In this document: positions 20,226 to 20,428 of the stretch, piece after piece
How the letters are laid out: each line of letters begins with the position of its first letter
Numbering within the stretch: the first letter of the stretch is position 1
Source: Candidatus Fermentibacterota bacterium
Lineage (GTDB): Bacteria; JAFGKV01
NCBI GenBank assembly: GCA_016928395.1
Contig: JAFGKV010000011.1
Coordinates: forward strand, 1 to 20,428
Direction of reading: 5' to 3'
Length of the DNA stretch: 20,428 bases
The notes under the pieces: generated by a model
Told to the model about the DNA's origin: nothing
Seen by the model: only the letters and a program-made list of their open reading frames with translations
Databases searched by the model: none
Position numbers and translations under genes: made by a program

Positions 20226-20428
20226 TTGATCAGATCGATACTCAGCCTGGGGCTCATCGTCGGGGTCCTGGCAGTCTCTGCCTCGGCAGGGCTGTACTAT
20301 GAGGCGGTCACCTCGACCCAAGGCAAGGGTTCTGGCGACATGGGGAACATGAAGGTCAAAGCCTGGGCAGACGGCGACAACGGCAAGGTGGAGTTTGCCG
20401 AGAGCAAGAACGATATGATGGGGAAAGG
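20226..20428 (+). CDS. N-terminal part of a secreted protein, possibly DUF4412-like (3' partial)
   Basis: TTG start at 20226 preceded by AAGGAGG 5 nt upstream (AAGGAGGAAACC-TTG), a strong site that decides this start. The 67 visible residues begin with a signal peptide (MIRSILSLGLIVGVLAVSASA) followed by LYYEAVTSTQGKG and MKVKAWADGDNGKVEFAES. The pattern of a 'tissue of beta strands' with Met-Lys-Val-x-x-W followed by a Gly-Asp and charged turn resembles periplasmic DUF4412/LolA-like folds, which bind lipid or small ligands; this is a weak resemblance on a truncated sequence. The gene runs off the right edge. It is divergent from the barrel gene. Confidence 0.7.
   Translation, partial: MIRSILSLGLIVGVLAVSASAGLYYEAVTSTQGKGSGDMGNMKVKAWADGDNGKVEFAESKNDMMGK

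Noticed and set aside
1-20428. CRISPR arrays, tRNA/rRNA genes, insertion sequences
   Set aside because: No regularly spaced repeats with unique spacers, no cloverleaf or rRNA-like sequence and no transposase were seen.

Overview
The window is a GC-rich bacterial segment (roughly 60-65% GC by eye; not computed) from what looks like an uncultured member of the FCB group or a neighbouring phylum. The main clue is the secreted protein at 14269-16545, which ends in a FlgD/Por-type C-terminal beta-sandwich (PAPNPSAGT...YDLGGR...GAYVL) of the kind common in candidate phyla such as Eisenbacteria or Latescibacteria. A DUF481-type outer-membrane barrel also indicates a diderm cell. The phylum is an inference; no rRNA or tRNA gene is present.

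Layout. (A) 2-100: the last 32 codons of a plus-strand gene resembling an AlgJ/AlgX-type SGNH acetylation protein. (B) 5449-152, minus strand: a tightly packed operon of a hexapeptide-repeat O-acetyltransferase, a YbhN/LPG-synthase-TM membrane protein and two GT39/ArnT-like membrane glycosyltransferases. (C) 5450-6089: a divergent intergenic region with a small sulfotransferase-like P-loop remnant and a tandem direct repeat. (D) 6090-8940, plus strand: two overlapping genes, a five-TM protein fused to an SGNH hydrolase domain and a single-TM SGNH protein. (E) 16545-9208, minus strand: a probable operon of a secreted modular SGNH esterase, a membrane-anchored SGNH hydrolase, a second five-TM-SGNH protein paralogous to the first gene of D, and a third GT39-like enzyme with a C-terminal beta-sandwich. 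(F) 16546-18772: an upstream promoter and leader hairpin, a DASS/SLC13 anion transporter and a small zinc-ribbon protein. (G) 18773-20428: an intergenic spacer with heptameric repeats, an outer-membrane barrel (minus), and the 5' end of a secreted protein (plus).

Working together: A to E read as one island for building and decorating an extracytoplasmic glycan or glycoprotein. Three polyprenyl-phosphate-sugar-dependent glycosyltransferases would add sugars outside the membrane. A cytosolic acetyltransferase, an AlgJ/X-like protein and four SGNH proteins would add, move or remove acyl groups, and a YbhN-type membrane protein may move a lipid carrier. Five SGNH-fold proteins (one partial) in under 17 kb, four of them membrane-linked and interleaved with GT39 enzymes, is the most notable feature. 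The two five-TM-SGNH proteins have Gly-Gly-Ser or Gly-Cys-Ser in place of the usual Gly-Asp-Ser. Substrates and products cannot be read from the sequence.
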